From: JAFAGX01 sp035623255 | Lineage (GTDB): Bacteria; Acidobacteriota; Terriglobia; Terriglobales; Acidobacteriaceae | Direction: 5' to 3' | Length of the DNA stretch: 64,000 bases | Assembly (NCBI GenBank): GCA_035623255.1 | Contig: DASPTU010000093.1 | Coordinates: forward strand, 1-64,000 | In this document: in pieces, positions 33,929-42,223 of the stretch | Numbering within the stretch: the first letter of the stretch is position 1 | Layout of the letters: each line of letters starts with the position of its first letter | Notes under the pieces: model-generated | What the model was told of the DNA's origin: nothing | Database searches by the model: none | Seen by the model: the letters and a program-made list of their open reading frames with translations, nothing else | Made by a program: the position numbers and the translations under genes

Positions 33929-34942
33929 TCAATTCTGATCGCCGGCGCCGTGCTTGGCGCGACAGAGCTTGCAGAGTGTTGGGGTCTGGGTGTTGTCGAC
34001 ACGATGCTTCACTGGTTTGACGGTCCGCAGATAAGCAAAGGCCGCCTTCAAGTCTTCGTCGGTCATGTTCTTGTATTCATCAATTGGCATAAGGGAATTG
34101 AGCTTGCGGGCCTTGACGAAGCCGGTACGCATGACCTGAATGAAGAGGGCTTCGTCGTAGTAAGAGATGCCGGATGGGTCGGGCGTAATGTTAGCGCTGA
34201 CGGTATTGGCCCAGCCTCCTTGAAATACCTGCCCGCCGGCAAACTCGAGTCCAGCGATGGGCTGTCCGCGATCCATGGGGGTGTGGCAGTCCACGCAGCC
34301 ACCCATGTTGACGACGTACGCGCCCCATTGCACCTGGTTGGCGCGATCTGGAGCGGCCACTGGAGCGCTGATAGGTTCCGGGACGGAGTTGATCAGGTAC
34401 TTCACCGGAAAGATGATTTCGGTTTTGGGCACTTCATGATGGATTGGCGGCAATGAGCGGATGTAGACGACGACTGCGGCCAGGTCTTCATCTGACATGC
34501 GCTTGTAATGTTCGTAAGGCATTAAGGGGAAAAGCGCCCGTCCGTCGTGGCCAATGCCCTCGCGGATAGCGCGAGCGAGTTGATCGTCGGACCAGGTTCC
34601 GGCGCCAGTTTCGGAATCGGAGGTGAGGTTTGGCGCAACGACGCGACCAGGCAGATCGCTTAGCGGCATTACGGTGCCCGAGCCCTGCATGGTCGGCAGC
34701 ACTAGATGATCCTGTCCGTTGGGATCATGTTCGGAGTGACAGTCGATACAACCAGCGGCAGAGTTGAAGATGTAGCGTCCGCGGTCGAGGCGTTGTGGAG
34801 TGACTTCAAATTTGCGGCTGGTGAGAGGCCGGGCTTTGGGACCGATGATCGGCCGCCAACCGATGGTCGCGGTTATGCCGACGGCCAGCAGGACGATGAT
34901 CGCGCAGAGCGATGCGAGCAGGATTTTTCCAATTTTGCCCAT
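33929..34942 (-). CDS. Membrane-anchored diheme cytochrome c
   Basis: A 337-residue protein with an uncleaved N-terminal helix (ILLASLCAIIVLLAVGITATIGW) and two c-type domains: CIDCH at residues 65-69 and CVDCH at 214-218. Each domain has later candidate axial Met residues in ALFPLMPYEHYKRMSDEDL and KLNSLMPIDEYKNMTDEDL, and the two halves are clearly duplicated. The tail carries CKLCRAKHGAGDQN, a CxxCxxxH that is not a normal heme motif but could hold a metal. Such proteins pass electrons in the periplasm to oxidases or dehydrogenases. The partner is not in this window. Confidence 0.9.
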   Translation of the reverse strand: MGKIGKILLASLCAIIVLLAVGITATIGWRPIIGPKARPLTSRKFEVTPQRLDRGRYIFNSAAGCIDCHSEHDPNGQDHLVLPTMQGSGTVMPLSDLPGRVVAPNLTSDSETGAGTWSDDQLARAIREGIGHDGRALFPLMPYEHYKRMSDEDLAAVVVYIRSLPPIHHEVPKTEIIFPVKYLINSVPEPISAPVAAPDRANQVQWGAYVVNMGGCVDCHTPMDRGQPIAGLEFAGGQVFQGGWANTVSANITPDPSGISYYDEALFIQVMRTGFVKARKLNSLMPIDEYKNMTDEDLKAAFAYLRTVKPVKHRVDNTQTPTLCKLCRAKHGAGDQN

Positions 34943-35034
34943 GGAACGCCCCTAAAGAAGTCGTAGTAGTGTACATGCTTTTGTGTTTCTTCATGCAATC
35001 CGTGCCTGAGCGTCTGAAACCGGTTTTCTGATTA

Positions 35035-36561
35035 CTAGTGCTTTTTGCTTTTGGTTTTCTTAGGCGCAGATTTTGTCGGCTTCTTCGCGAGCTGGCGCTT
35101 TTCAGAGTTGCTCTTGTGCGCGTTGGCGGCTTTCTTCGGTACGGGCGCCGGTTCGGCTTTGACGGCGATCTGAGGAACCGGAGCGGGCGCAGCTTCTCCC
35201 TTGGCCTTTTTCTTGCCAGCTGGAGCAGCAGCAGCGGCAGCTTTCGCGCCACGCCCGCGCTTCACTGGCGGCGGAGGCGGTGGAGGAGGTGGAGCGAGGG
35301 GTTTCAGGAATTTCAGGATTTCGGTGCGAGAGCGCAGCTTGCCATCCAATAACAACATGAAAACATCGTGTGCAATCTTGGGATACGCGGGAAGCTGAGG
35401 CGTGATATGCAGCTCTGTCATCTCAGGCAACGGAATCTTCTGTTGCACCTGACGCCACTTAGTAAAGAAATTCTTGATCTTCTGGGCCACCGTCTGTTGG
35501 CGCGCGGTGATGGCCAAAAATAGCACCATCTCGGGCCGGGCTTCCGAAAGCAGCTTCCAGGTACGCGAAGGCGTGGCAGCCTCCTTGCCAGTCAAACGCT
35601 TGGCAAGCTCCTTGGCGTTGTCTTCAAGGTCTTTCCACGCGGCGACCAGGTCCTTGCGCGGGATCAGCTTGCGCATGTCGGCGATGTCTTTATCGCCAAG
35701 CCGGGAGGTAAGGAAATACAAAACAGCGGGAGCCGGATCGGGCGCGTATCCGAGCTCATTCATCTGCTGCCGCGTCTTCAGCAATTGCGCCAGGCCCGTG
35801 GTGTCGACTTTCGCCGAGGTCCAGTGCGGGTTCAGCACCTTCAGCCAATCTTCTTTCTCAAGCGAACGCAGGATGTGCAGGGGATCGTCTTCATAGGCGA
35901 TCTGCTCGATCTCCTGACCGATGGCCCGGTCGGTGATGTACTCGATGTAGTTGTTCTCTTTTGCTGATTGGTAGCGGGCCTGGGTGCGTTCCTCAAGCGG
36001 CCAGTGGAAACGCGCGGCAAATCGCGTGGCCCGGATCAGCCGCGATGGGTCCTCGACGAATGCATAGTTGTGCAGGACACGAATGAGTTTGGCTTCAATA
36101 TCGGCTGCACCATTGAAAGGATCCATCAGCAGACCGCGCGATCCGGGATTGAGCGACAGGGCCATGGCGTTAATGGTGAAGTCACGCCGGCGGAGATCTT
36201 CAATGATCGTGGCGGGAGTGATGATCGGCGGTTTACCAACTTTTTCATAACGCTCGGTCCGAGCGGCGCCGATCTCGGCGCGCACATTCCCCGGGAGCAC
36301 TAAGTAGAGTGTCTTGAGATCGTCATCGGCAGCGGAAACAAGGGCACCGGCGCGTTCCAGCTCCTTTTGCAACTTGAGAGGATTGCCCTGAACGGTGAAA
36401 TCGAGATCGCGGATGGTGAACCCGCTGATGATGTCCCGCACGGCACCGCCGGTGAGGTAGACGTTCATGCCGGCGTTGCGGGAGATATCCTGAACCAGAG
36501 TGACGCCCCGAAGCTGATCGGGAGTCAGCCTGATTTCCATGGTGTAGATGTAGTCAGCCAT
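35035..36561 (-). CDS. CCA tRNA nucleotidyltransferase / poly(A) polymerase family with long basic tail
   Basis: A 508-residue class II nucleotidyltransferase. YLTGGAVRDIISG (38-43 core) and RDLDFTV (Asp52, Asp54) form the metal-binding site, RRRDFTINAMA and DPFNGAADIEAKLIRVL follow, then FVEDPSRLIRATRFAARF. It adds CCA or A to tRNA 3' ends. After the normal enzyme comes an odd tail (about 426-508): nine prolines, then Ala/Lys/Pro runs ending KKTKSKKH, strongly positive and low complexity. Whether it adds CCA, only A, or C cannot be decided from sequence. Confidence 0.88.
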   Translation of the reverse strand: MADYIYTMEIRLTPDQLRGVTLVQDISRNAGMNVYLTGGAVRDIISGFTIRDLDFTVQGNPLKLQKELERAGALVSAADDDLKTLYLVLPGNVRAEIGAARTERYEKVGKPPIITPATIIEDLRRRDFTINAMALSLNPGSRGLLMDPFNGAADIEAKLIRVLHNYAFVEDPSRLIRATRFAARFHWPLEERTQARYQSAKENNYIEYITDRAIGQEIEQIAYEDDPLHILRSLEKEDWLKVLNPHWTSAKVDTTGLAQLLKTRQQMNELGYAPDPAPAVLYFLTSRLGDKDIADMRKLIPRKDLVAAWKDLEDNAKELAKRLTGKEAATPSRTWKLLSEARPEMVLFLAITARQQTVAQKIKNFFTKWRQVQQKIPLPEMTELHITPQLPAYPKIAHDVFMLLLDGKLRSRTEILKFLKPLAPPPPPPPPPVKRGRGAKAAAAAAPAGKKKAKGEAAPAPVPQIAVKAEPAPVPKKAANAHKSNSEKRQLAKKPTKSAPKKTKSKKH

Positions 36562-36849
36562 GCCTAGCTCAGAGCTGCTGGGGACGAATCGAGCAGAGTC
36601 CCGTTCGGCCCGAGATTTCCACAGGGATAGGCGCGCGCCGTCCGCAGCTCCGGGCAGCCTCCTCGTAAACTACTCTGCACAATAGACTTATACTAGACGA
36701 GATGGGCTCCGCCAAACTAGAGAAAATACCACAGCGTTGACAATTTGGCTACTAAGAATGCGATGACTCACGATGTTCGCAACAAAATGTGAGAATCTGG
36801 GTGAGCGAAAAGCTCAGAAGCCTTTATTGGGGCGACTTTTCATCACAGG

Positions 36850-37329
36850 ATGCCTTCGACCCATAAAAAAGTCGTGGTACGCAAGATGGACCGTGATTCG
36901 GTGAACGGCTACGTTGCACCGGCCAATTTCGTACGGGAAGGCAAGCTGGAATTGCTCAATACCGCGGGTAACGTGGTCGCAATCGATCTGCGGGACATCA
37001 AGGTGGTGTACTTTGTACGCGAGTTTGGGGAAACTGAGTCGCTGAGCCGCAAGACTTTTACGACGAGGCCGCGGACTGAAGGGCTTTGGGTGCGGCTGAG
37101 ATTCAAAGACAACGAAATCATCGAAGGCTTGATGTCGAATGATCTTTCGTCGAACCTGGCGGAAGGATTTCTGATCAATCCTCCGGATTTGCGCTCGAAC
37201 ACGCAGCGGATGTTTGTGCCAAGAAGTGCGCTGGAGACGTTCACGGTGCTTGCGGTCATTGGGGCAAGCCGACGGCAGCGGCGCGGTCTGGCGGCAGATA
37301 CCCGGCAGGTGCCGATGTTCGGGGAATGA
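36850..37329 (+). CDS. Conserved hypothetical protein
   Basis: A 159-residue soluble protein. I recognise no characterised family with confidence; its pattern (KVVVRKMDRDSVNGYVAPANF, DLRDIKVVYFVREFG, GLWVRLRFKDNEIIEGLMSNDL, GFLINPPD) recurs in acidobacterial genomes, sometimes next to PilZ or twitching-motility genes. Repeated beta-rich segments suggest an SH3-like or Sm-like barrel. The ATG follows CACAGG. The 287 bases upstream hold no gene that I can see. Confidence 0.7.
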   Translation: MPSTHKKVVVRKMDRDSVNGYVAPANFVREGKLELLNTAGNVVAIDLRDIKVVYFVREFGETESLSRKTFTTRPRTEGLWVRLRFKDNEIIEGLMSNDLSSNLAEGFLINPPDLRSNTQRMFVPRSALETFTVLAVIGASRRQRRGLAADTRQVPMFGE

Positions 37330-37362
37330 GTTAGGCAGGAACGAGACTGCAGGAGAAGAAAA

Positions 37363-37385
37363 GAGCGGTCCGATGGGGGCCGCTC
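37363..37385 (-). terminator. Probable terminator between convergent genes
   Basis: GAGCGGTCC pairs with GGGCCGCTC around a short loop, and on the minus strand it is followed by TTTTCTTCT. It would end the GYD-domain gene's antisense neighbour side; the arrangement is weak. Confidence 0.4.
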
Positions 37386-37404
37386 CAGTTCTTTCGGATT
37401 TGAG

Positions 37405-37746
37405 TTATGCGGCGCGAGCCATGGCAGTCAAGGGACGGTAGCCGGATTCGCCGGCCTTCCTCAGCGCTGCAAGGGCCTCCTGTTGGGTCAAGAGCGGTGT
37501 CGTCTGTACGCTTTTGCAAGCACCGCCAGCGGCAAATGCGATGGCGATTGCCGCGGCACTTACGTTATCGGGCATTTCGGTAATGGCGACTACGTCGTAA
37601 TCTCCAAAGGCAAACCAGCCGTGCAGCAGCTTGCCGCCTAGTTTTTCGATTGGCGCGCGCACCGCGTCGATCCGGTCTTGTGGCTGAGCAGTGAGCGCCC
37701 TCCAAGCTTCGCTCGTATAGGAAACCTGGTGCAAGAAGATTGGCAT
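37405..37746 (-). CDS. GYD-domain protein
   Basis: A 113-residue protein matching the GYD domain: MPIFLHQVSYTSEAWRALTAQPQDR, then KLLHGWFAFGDYDVVAITEMPDN with the Gly-Asp-Tyr-Asp signature, and AAIAIAFAAGGACKSVQTTPLLT. The fold is a ferredoxin-like dimeric barrel. No reaction is known. AGGAGG stands seven bases before the ATG on the minus strand (ATCGAGGAGGTAATATG). Confidence 0.85.
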   Translation of the reverse strand: MPIFLHQVSYTSEAWRALTAQPQDRIDAVRAPIEKLGGKLLHGWFAFGDYDVVAITEMPDNVSAAAIAIAFAAGGACKSVQTTPLLTQQEALAALRKAGESGYRPLTAMARAA

Positions 37747-37944
37747 ATTACCTCCTCGATTTTTGGTGTGTGCCGCGAATCATCCCACTGCGGTAAGGGC
37801 AAGTCAAGGGGGTTTGGGCGGTACGTCTGGAAGCGCGGCTTCCCCGGTGGCCGCCGGGGTTCACGGCATATCACAACGTCTTGATCCCCGAGTAATGTTC
37901 GCGTCCGTTACAATCACCTCGAAATCTGTCCCTGGAATACACCT

Positions 37945-38946
37945 ATGAAACTAGCTGAGATCGCTTCCACGCTGGATGCGCGTCTGGAGAATGGCTCACC
38001 GGAAACCGAGATCCGTGGAGTGGCCGGAATTGAAGAAGCCGGGCCGGGCCAAGTGACTTTCCTTGCCAACCCGAGATACGCCGCCGCGGCGAAGAGTACG
38101 AGAGCATCGGCCGTGATCGTGACAGAGGACTTTCCTACTATAGCCACGGCGATGTTGCGCAGCAAGAATCCGTATCTCGCGTTCGCACGCTGCCTTGAGC
38201 TTTTTTATCAGCCGCCACGGTACGCATCCGGGATCCATGGAACGGCGGTGGTGCATCGTTCCGCCAAGGTTGGGCCGAACGCGCATATTGGACCCTACGT
38301 CGTCATCGACGAAGACGTAGAGATCGGAGCGAATGCGGTCCTACTGGCGCATGTTGTGATCTATCGTGGAGCAAAGATCGGAGGCAACTTTTTCGCGCAT
38401 GCGCATTCCGTGGTGCGGGAGTTTTGCCGGGTAGGAGATCGCGTCATCCTGCAGAATGGCGTGGTCATTGGGGCGGACGGCTTTGGCTTCGCGAAGGATG
38501 ATGCGGGCAGATGGCACAAGATTGTGCAGTCCGGTCCGGCAGTGATTGGGGACGACGTGGAAGTGCAGGCGAACGCTTGCGTGGACCGCGCCAGCATTGG
38601 GGCAACGCGGATCGGGCGAGGTACGAAGATCGATAATTTAGTTCAGATCGGACATGGCTCGGCGGTGGGGCAAGATACTCTGCTGTGCTCGCAAGTGGGG
38701 CTGGCGGGCTCGACTGAGATCGGCGATCGTGTGATCCTGGCGGGACAGGTCGGGGTCGCGGGGCATTGCAAGATCGGGGACGGCGCAATTGCCACGGCAC
38801 AGAGTGGAATTCCAAACGACGTGCCGGCGGGGAGGACAGTGAGCGGATATCCGGCAATCGACAACAAATTGTGGCTCAAGTGCTCCGCAGTGTTTAAGAA
38901 GTTGCCGGAGATTGCGCGGGCTGTGCGGGAGCAACAAAAAGCTTAA
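37945..38946 (+). CDS. lpxD: UDP-3-O-acylglucosamine N-acyltransferase
   Basis: A 333-residue LpxD of the lipid A pathway. An N-terminal uridine-binding domain (about 1-100; VTFLANPRYAAAAKSTRASAVIV) precedes a left-handed beta-helix of hexapeptide repeats (AKVGPNAHIGPYVVI through AIATAQSGIPNDV) and a C-terminal helix. The catalytic-type His is His237 in VQIGHGSAVG; GADGFGFA is the acyl-pocket loop. It shows that the cell makes lipid A. No other lpx gene is in the window. Confidence 0.96.
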   Translation: MKLAEIASTLDARLENGSPETEIRGVAGIEEAGPGQVTFLANPRYAAAAKSTRASAVIVTEDFPTIATAMLRSKNPYLAFARCLELFYQPPRYASGIHGTAVVHRSAKVGPNAHIGPYVVIDEDVEIGANAVLLAHVVIYRGAKIGGNFFAHAHSVVREFCRVGDRVILQNGVVIGADGFGFAKDDAGRWHKIVQSGPAVIGDDVEVQANACVDRASIGATRIGRGTKIDNLVQIGHGSAVGQDTLLCSQVGLAGSTEIGDRVILAGQVGVAGHCKIGDGAIATAQSGIPNDVPAGRTVSGYPAIDNKLWLKCSAVFKKLPEIARAVREQQKA

Positions 38947-39061
38947 CCAGCAAGCGATGTCTGAATCGAGTCATTGCCACCGGCTCATTTCCGCGCGGAA
39001 GAGTACTTGATGGAACAATGCAACTGCCCCTCGTTGGCGCGATGACGTAAGCCTGGTTGCT

Positions 39062-39343
39062 CTATAGGATTCGCTTCCCATGAATCACAGCGACCACAGT
39101 TACCTGGCGCTGTTCAATTGCGTAGATGATCCGATAGCTGTACGCGAGCAACTCTCGGATGCTTTCGTCGTCGAACTCCGGGACTTTTCGGCCTGATAAC
39201 GGGAATTGTTTCAGGGACACGGTAGATGTGATGATCTTCCTGATGACCGTATGTGCGTAAGAGGGCGAATCGGAGGCAATGTGGGCTGCGATTGCTTCGA
39301 CATCTGCAACGGCGCGTGGCGACCAGACTACTTAGTAAGCCAT
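39062..39343 (-). pseudogene. ParE/RelE-type toxin with nonsense codon at position 4
   Basis: From ATG 39343 the frame reads M-A-Y-stop-V-V-W-S-P-R-A-V-A-D-V and then runs 89 more codons cleanly to a stop at 39062: VEAIAAHIASDSPSYAHTV, TVSLKQFPLSGRKVPEFDD, IRELLAYSYRIIYAIEQRQV, VIHGKRIL. This is a complete ParE/RelE-family toxin except for TAA at 39332-39334, probably from GAA or CAA. The ATG overlaps the end of the antitoxin gene as in intact loci. No other start codon restores the N-terminal strand. Confidence 0.85.
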
Positions 39344-39516
39344 TTACTCAAGCGTCGCTCCACATCTTCTTGCGATATGGTGCCTTGTTGCCGGGCGTCT
39401 TCCAGGCCGTGACGAACTTTCTCAAGAACATAAAGATGGTATTGGATGTCCTCAAGGGAGCAGTTCTCAGGCAACTTGCTCAACAGCGATTCGACTTGTT
39501 GCTTGGCAGTGGACAT
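39328..39516 (-). CDS. Antitoxin of a ParE/RelE-type pair
   Basis: A 62-residue helical protein (STAKQQVESLLSKLPENCSLEDIQYHLYVLEKVRHGLEDARQQGTISQEDVERRLSKWLT, quoted here only by its ends STAKQQVESL and ERRLSKWLTK). SLEDIQYHLYVLEKVRHGL and TISQEDVERRL are typical of antitoxins paired with ParE toxins. It remains open while its toxin partner, overlapping by 16 bases, carries a stop at codon 4. It could be autoregulating or simply decaying. An ATG five codons upstream (39531) is an alternative. Confidence 0.75.
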   Translation of the reverse strand: MSTAKQQVESLLSKLPENCSLEDIQYHLYVLEKVRHGLEDARQQGTISQEDVERRLSKWLTK

Positions 39517-39565
39517 GCCTGCGCCTAGCATAGCACGGGCCGATCAGCCTCCCGGGAAGGTCAGG

Positions 39566-40155
39566 CTAGCCGCCGGCATTTTGCATCCTGTTGTTGATGG
39601 CGGTTTGGATCGCGCGGTATGCAGAAAGGAGAAGACCATACTCGAAGGTGTGGAACTGGTAGGCACCTTGATCGGGCGCAGTGAACTCGTAGATGTATCG
39701 CCACGAACTGAAGACATCTCCTGATCTCTGAAGGACTGCTGTGAGATCTTGGGATTGGCTTGGGTAATCGCCCCATCTCGGCTGCTCTAGTGGTCCCTTG
39801 GCGATCGTTACGGACGCAGGTCTGCCATACCAATCTTTCTTCCAGCTTGCGTATGATTTCTCGATCTCATCCCTGACAATCGGAGGAATTTCGCGGTATA
39901 GCTTTCCGAGATCGTGTCCCCGGGGCACGTTGACCTGTAGTTCGGCAGCAAAGTCTTAATATACGGCTCTAATGCAAAGGCGAGGTTTGCGGCGGCCACC
40001 ACCAAATCCCCGAGACTCGTAGGAGGAGATTGCATGCCTCCTTCGTCGCGCCGTGCAATTCTCGGGAGGAATGGTTCTGCGACTCTTTGGAAGGCTGCAG
40101 CGCACAGAAAGCTGGCGTTTGTGTTGCGTTGACGTCCGTCCGGCAGGTCTGCCAT
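39566..40155 (-). pseudogene. Frameshifted HEPN-like gene
   Basis: Two overlapping frames form one broken gene. The first (from ATG 40155) reads ...SPPTSLGDLVVAAANLAFALEPYIKTLL and then leaves frame. The second continues AELQVNVPRGHDLGKLYREIPPIV... and YGRPASVTIAKG... to 39566. One missing base near 39945-39948 joins them as IKTLL-AELQVNVPRGHDL, matching the A-x-E-x-Y-I-K-x-LL ... P-R-x-H-D-L-x-x-L-Y pattern of HEPN-like proteins. The family link is by pattern only. It starts four bases after the ubiD stop. A sequencing error in the C/G-rich stretch is possible. Confidence 0.6.
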
Positions 40156-40159
40156 AGGC

Positions 40160-41815
40160 CTACTCCAGCCCTAGCTCTTTCCACTTTCTGTCCACCAGGG
40201 CCTTGGTTTTTTCGTCCATGAGAATTTCGTCGGGCCAGGGACGGGTGAAGCCTTCGGCGGGCCATTTGCGAGTGGCATCGATGCCCATTTTCGAGCCGTA
40301 ATTCGGCAGGCGCGAGGCGTGGTCGAGGGAATCGACGGGGCCAAGCGTGAACTGAATGTCGCGCTCAGGATCGATGTGGTTGAGAGCTTTCAGCGTGACG
40401 TCGGCGATGTCCTGCACGTTCACATCTTCGTCGACGACAACGATGCATTTGGTGAACATTGCCTGGCCGAGCGACCAGATGGCGTTCATCACTTTGCGGG
40501 CCTGGCCGGGATAGGATTTCTTGATCGAGACGAGCATCAGATTGTGGAAGATGCCCTCAACGGGAAGATTGATGTCCACAAGCTCGGGAATGGTGAGGCG
40601 CATGAGCGGGAGAAAAATGCGCTCGACGGCTTTGCCCATCCAGCCGTCTTCCATCGGGGGTTTGCCGACAATCGTGGTGGAGTAGATCGGGTCTTTGCGA
40701 TGGGTGATGCAGCTCACGTGAAAGACGGGATAAAGATCTTCGAGAGAGTAAAAGCCCGTGTGATCACCGAATGGGCCTTCGGTGCGGAGCTCGTCGAGAT
40801 GAACGTGACCTTCCAGAATGATCTCCGCGGTGGCGGGAACCTCCAGGTCCACGGTTTCGCACTTCACCAGCTCAACGGGTTTCTGTCGCAGGAAACCGGC
40901 AATCAAATATTCTTCGACATCGGGCGGCGCAGGGACGATTGAGGAAAATGTGAGAGCGGGGTCGGTGCCGATGGCAACGGCAACTTCCATCTTGCCAGAG
41001 GGTAAATTCGTATCGGGAATTTGAGAGCCACCGGAAGTGCGAGCCATGATGTCGACGGCGGCGCGGGGAGAATTGTTGGACTGGCGAGCTTCGCTCGCCC
41101 GGACAGCCCCTTCGACTGCGCTCAGGGCAGGCTTGGGCGGCTGTCCGCACGTGGACTGTGCAGCGGCTCGGCGCAACATCTCGCGGTAGTGCTCGGCACC
41201 GATCTTCTGGCGCTGCCAGTGCATCCCGGTTGTGCGGCTGTCATAGAGCTGCATGCGGTAGCAGCCGACATTGCGCTTTCCTGTCCCGGGATCGCGCGTG
41301 ATCACACAGGGCAGAGTGATGAAGCGGCCGGCATCTTCCGGCCAACACTTGAGAACGGGAAAATCAAGCAGGGAAAAGTTGTCACGTTTGATGACTTCCT
41401 TACAGGGGCCGCTGGAAACAGCCTTGGGAAAGAATTTGCCCATTTCGGCGAGCATCGGAAGCATTTTTACTTTGTCGAGAAAGCCTTGCGGAGATTTCAC
41501 ATCCATGAAGGCGTGAATGCGCTCCGCGACTTCGTCGAGCGAATCGACTTCCAAGGCGAGGTTCATGCGGTGGGCCGAGCCGAATTGGTTGATGAGGACC
41601 TGCGAGCCGGGGTAGCCTTTGATGTTTTGAAACAGAAGAGCGGGACCACCAGCGGCGTAAGATCCGCGGGCGGGGACGCCGGCACCACGCATTTTGCTGA
41701 CACGATCAGTAATTTCCGTGATTTCGAGGATAGGGTCAACTTCGGTGCGAATTTTCCTTAACTCGCCGGCGCGGTCGAGAGCGGCGATCCACGCCCGCAA
41801 ATCGTCGTAGGCCAA
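40160..41815 (-). CDS. ubiD: UbiD-family (prenylated-FMN) decarboxylase with internal repeat insertion
   Basis: A 551-residue UbiD decarboxylase. It removes CO2 from an aromatic or unsaturated acid, in quinone synthesis or related pathways, using prenylated FMN. Hallmarks: FPVLKCWPEDAGRFITLP, RNVGCYRMQLYD, MEVAVAIGTDPALTFSS, EGPFGDHTGFYSLED, KKSYPGQARKVMNAIW and TKCIVVVDEDVNVQD. The TTG at 41815 with GGAGG six bases upstream suits the family N-terminus (AYDDLRAWIAALDRAGELRKI); longer frames run into the divergent gene. Residues about 219-255 are an added segment (CGQPPKPALSAVEGAVRASE) encoded by a palindromic repeat. It lies between HYREMLRRA and MEVAVAIGTDPA, normally a short link. Confidence 0.9.
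   Translation of the reverse strand: MAYDDLRAWIAALDRAGELRKIRTEVDPILEITEITDRVSKMRGAGVPARGSYAAGGPALLFQNIKGYPGSQVLINQFGSAHRMNLALEVDSLDEVAERIHAFMDVKSPQGFLDKVKMLPMLAEMGKFFPKAVSSGPCKEVIKRDNFSLLDFPVLKCWPEDAGRFITLPCVITRDPGTGKRNVGCYRMQLYDSRTTGMHWQRQKIGAEHYREMLRRAAAQSTCGQPPKPALSAVEGAVRASEARQSNNSPRAAVDIMARTSGGSQIPDTNLPSGKMEVAVAIGTDPALTFSSIVPAPPDVEEYLIAGFLRQKPVELVKCETVDLEVPATAEIILEGHVHLDELRTEGPFGDHTGFYSLEDLYPVFHVSCITHRKDPIYSTTIVGKPPMEDGWMGKAVERIFLPLMRLTIPELVDINLPVEGIFHNLMLVSIKKSYPGQARKVMNAIWSLGQAMFTKCIVVVDEDVNVQDIADVTLKALNHIDPERDIQFTLGPVDSLDHASRLPNYGSKMGIDATRKWPAEGFTRPWPDEILMDEKTKALVDRKWKELGLE
41083..41147. repeat. Structured palindromic repeat inserted in ubiD
   Basis: A perfect hairpin GGCGAGC-TTC-GCTCGCC (41083-41099) abuts a second inverted repeat CGGACAGCC/GGCTGTCCG (41100-41108 and 41139-41147). 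The interior contains CCTTCGACTGCGCTCAGGG, the motif of the dispersed intergenic repeats. It is read in frame. Confidence 0.8.
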
Positions 41816-41973
41816 GAGTCCTCCGAGAAAGTAAGGATTATAGAGCGTTTGCACGAGCGGCACACAGCGGAAACGATCCAAGCGCGCGACTTGTGAGTCG
41901 CAAAACTGTTGCTCTCGACGAACGAATGCGGAATGCCTATGATGGAAGCCGATACTTCGTGCGAGGGCGTGGC

Positions 41974-42219
41974 ATGGCTGAACCAACTTATGAAGAATTA
42001 AAAGCGCGACTGGCGGAACTGGAGAAACAACAGGGGCAGCGCCGTACAGGAGCATTGGAATTCCGGGTCGGAGAGAAAGGTGGAGTGAGCGTGTACGGTC
42101 TGGGACGCTTCCCCGTGACGCTTTATTACGAGCAATGGATCCGGCTGCTCGATGCAGCCGACAAGCTTCGCGAGTTCCTCGATGACAACAAGTCAAAGCT
42201 AAAACTCAAGGGCCAGTGA
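41974..42219 (+). CDS. Small conserved hypothetical protein
   Basis: An 81-residue protein starting MAEPTYEELKARLAELEKQQ (a short coiled helix), then GALEFRVGEKGGVSVYGLGRFPVTLYYEQWIRLLD and a helical end DKLREFLDDN. The middle resembles a small beta-barrel seen in acidobacterial and bacteroidete proteins of unknown function. The start at 41974 lies in the divergent region with ubiD. The next gene begins four bases after its stop. Confidence 0.75.
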   Translation: MAEPTYEELKARLAELEKQQGQRRTGALEFRVGEKGGVSVYGLGRFPVTLYYEQWIRLLDAADKLREFLDDNKSKLKLKGQ

Positions 42220-42223
42220 CCTC

